8,351 nucleotides of DNA from Bradyrhizobiaceae bacterium. Its GTDB lineage: Bacteria > Pseudomonadota > Alphaproteobacteria > Rhizobiales > Xanthobacteraceae. Below are positions 7,485 to 8,351 of the stretch, one piece after another. How positions within the stretch are numbered: position 1 is the stretch's first letter; every line of letters begins with the position of its first letter. The stretch is taken from assembly GCA_016793685.1 (NCBI GenBank), contig JAEULX010000237.1, forward strand, positions 1 through 8,351, given 5' to 3'. The notes beneath the pieces were generated by a model. The model saw nothing but the letters and a program-made list of their open reading frames with translations, searched no databases and was not told where the DNA came from. Both the position numbers and the translations under genes were made by a program.

Positions 7485-7661
7485 GCCAGTGCCCTTGCCG
7501 AGCCATTGTTATTCGGAAACTGCCTGCCGCTCGGCGAGCATCGCATGCATTGAAAGGCGGGATTCGCGACCGCGCCGCCAATTGATCAGAACCAGCCCCC
7601 TCGCCCTGGCCGCTCCGCGGCGCGCGCCTGCTCGCCGAAGTGCCCCGACCATGCCTGAGGA

Positions 7662-7694
7662 GCCGTGCGCCGGCGGGCTGCGCGGGCGCACGGC
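7662..7694 (-). terminator. 10-bp perfect stem-loop downstream of mce
   Basis: GCCGTGCGCC and GGCGCACGGC form a perfect 10-bp inverted repeat around a 13-base loop, starting about 20 bases after the mce stop codon. The position fits a 3'-end structure of the mce transcript. No T run follows on the minus strand, so it may act as an mRNA-stabilising hairpin or a U-less terminator and could separate mce from the DUF1467 gene. The rest of the 229-base gap shows nothing else convincing. Confidence 0.45.
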
Positions 7695-7713
7695 GAACTT
7701 TCAGCGCAACGGA

Positions 7714-8118
7714 TTACGCCTGCTCGAGTTCGACCAGCGTGCCGCAGAAGTCCTTCGGGTGAAGGAACAGCACCGGCTTGCCGTGAGCGCCGATCTTCGG
7801 ATTGCCGTCGCCGAGCACGCGGGCGCCCTCGGACTTGAGCTTGTCGCGGGCGACGAGGATATCGTCGACTTCGTAGCAGATATGGTGAATACCGCCGTCC
7901 GGGTTGCGATCGACAAAGGCCTGGATCGGCGACTTCTCGCCCAGCGGCTCCAGCAGCTCGATCTTGGTGTTCGGCAGCGTGATGAATACCGTGACGACGC
8001 CGTGGGCAGGCTGCGGCACCTGCTCCGAGACCTCCGCGCCGAGTTTGGAGCGATAGAGCTCGGAAGCCTTCTTGATGTCCTTCACCGCAATCGCAACGTG
8101 ATTCAGACGTCCGATCAT
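7714..8118 (-). CDS. mce: Methylmalonyl-CoA epimerase
   Basis: Interconverts (2S)- and (2R)-methylmalonyl-CoA, linking propionyl-CoA carboxylase to methylmalonyl-CoA mutase and so feeding propionyl-CoA carbon into succinyl-CoA; cytoplasmic. The 134-residue protein has two vicinal-oxygen-chelate (glyoxalase-like) modules. Expected metal-site residues are present: H7 in RLNHVAIAV, the H78-H79 pair in GGIHHICYEV and E130 in GTLVELEQ near the C-terminus. The family block HPKDFCGTLVELEQ (120-133) is intact. Length and start match the family; ATG at 8118 is preceded by AAGGGG eight bases away. The gene follows rnj by 79 bases on the same strand, so the two may share a transcript. Other glyoxalase-fold enzymes are unlikely given the overall match. 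Confidence 0.95.
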   Translation of the reverse strand: MIGRLNHVAIAVKDIKKASELYRSKLGAEVSEQVPQPAHGVVTVFITLPNTKIELLEPLGEKSPIQAFVDRNPDGGIHHICYEVDDILVARDKLKSEGARVLGDGNPKIGAHGKPVLFLHPKDFCGTLVELEQA

Positions 8119-8148
8119 AGGCCTTTCCCCTTGCTGTTTACCCCAAGT

Positions 8149-8163
8149 CGCGGACCATCCGCG
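8149..8163 (-). other. Small hairpin in the rnj-mce spacer
   Basis: CGCGGA and TCCGCG form a 6-bp stem with a three-base loop in the 79-base spacer between the rnj stop and the mce start, about 30 bases before the mce ATG. It lacks a T run, so termination is unlikely. It could be a processing or stabilising element, or chance. Confidence 0.2.
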
Positions 8164-8197
8164 GCCAGCTTTCCGGCAGACTTGTGTCCCGCCGAGC

Positions 8198-8351
8198 TTA
8201 TACCGTCAAGACGTGGACGACGCACAGAGGCTTCTTGCCCCAGCCCCCCGCCACCCGCGCGCGCACCGCGCGGCGAACCGCTTCGGCGACCGTATCGGGG
8301 TCGCGCCGCCGCGGGCGCGGCAGGGTCTCGACGGTCTTCGCCGCCGTCTCG
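8198..8351 (-). CDS. rnj: Ribonuclease J, C-terminal fragment (gene continues past right edge)
   Basis: The last 50 codons before a TAA stop (tta at 8198-8200) are open to the window edge. The visible end reads RRRDPDTVAEAVRRAVRARV followed by AGGWGKKPLCVVHVLTV. An amphipathic, arginine-rich helix followed by WGKKPxCxVHV is the typical C-terminus of alphaproteobacterial ribonuclease J, a metallo-beta-lactamase-fold enzyme with 5' exonuclease and endonuclease activity in RNA maturation and decay. The catalytic domain lies outside the window, so the call rests on the tail and on position directly upstream of mce, a neighbour I associate with it in Hyphomicrobiales. Confidence 0.8.
   Translation of the reverse strand, partial: ETAAKTVETLPRPRRRDPDTVAEAVRRAVRARVAGGWGKKPLCVVHVLTV

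Noticed and set aside
7509..7691. Possible 60-codon GTG-start gene between mce and DUF1467
   Set aside because: The product is arginine-rich with no recognisable motif, there is no clear ribosome site, and its start lies within the 10-bp inverted repeat. It was left out as probable chance.

Overview
The window looks like ordinary chromosomal housekeeping DNA from a GC-rich alphaproteobacterium, most likely of the Hyphomicrobiales (Rhizobiales) group. The reasons are the high-GC codon use, a short prolyl-tRNA synthetase without the editing insertion, a single LolC/E-type permease next to LolD, and the gene order rnj - mce - DUF1467 - proS - lolC - lolD - dnaE. I recall this order from Hyphomicrobiales genomes; it was not checked here.

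All seven recognisable protein genes lie on the minus strand, so transcription runs from high to low coordinates. From the right edge they are: the last 50 codons of ribonuclease J (8198-8351); methylmalonyl-CoA epimerase (7714-8118); a 90-residue two-helix membrane protein of the DUF1467 type (7212-7484); prolyl-tRNA synthetase (5433-6785); the lipoprotein-releasing permease (4060-5328) and its ATPase LolD (3363-4055), separated by four bases; and DNA polymerase III alpha, which starts with GTG at 3114 and runs off the left edge after 1038 codons. The two edge genes are incomplete. Very long open frames on the plus strand, including one of about 1200 codons at 46-3654, are antisense shadows of dnaE and lolD and should not be annotated.

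The genes serve unrelated core functions: RNA turnover, propionyl-CoA catabolism, charging of tRNA-Pro, lipoprotein sorting to the outer membrane, and chromosome replication. Only lolC and lolD are clearly coupled.

The one stretch that departs from routine is the 426-base gap between DUF1467 and proS (6786-7211). It is AT-rich in part and holds a near-ideal intrinsic terminator on the plus strand (8-bp stem followed by seven T). About 160 bases upstream is a promoter-like pair on the same strand. This suggests a small RNA, or a transcript for a very small protein, running against the surrounding genes. The gap also holds a 16-bp dyad that could be an operator. I see no mobile element, CRISPR array, tRNA, rRNA or defence-type gene. 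I cannot support the presence of a new multi-gene system here.
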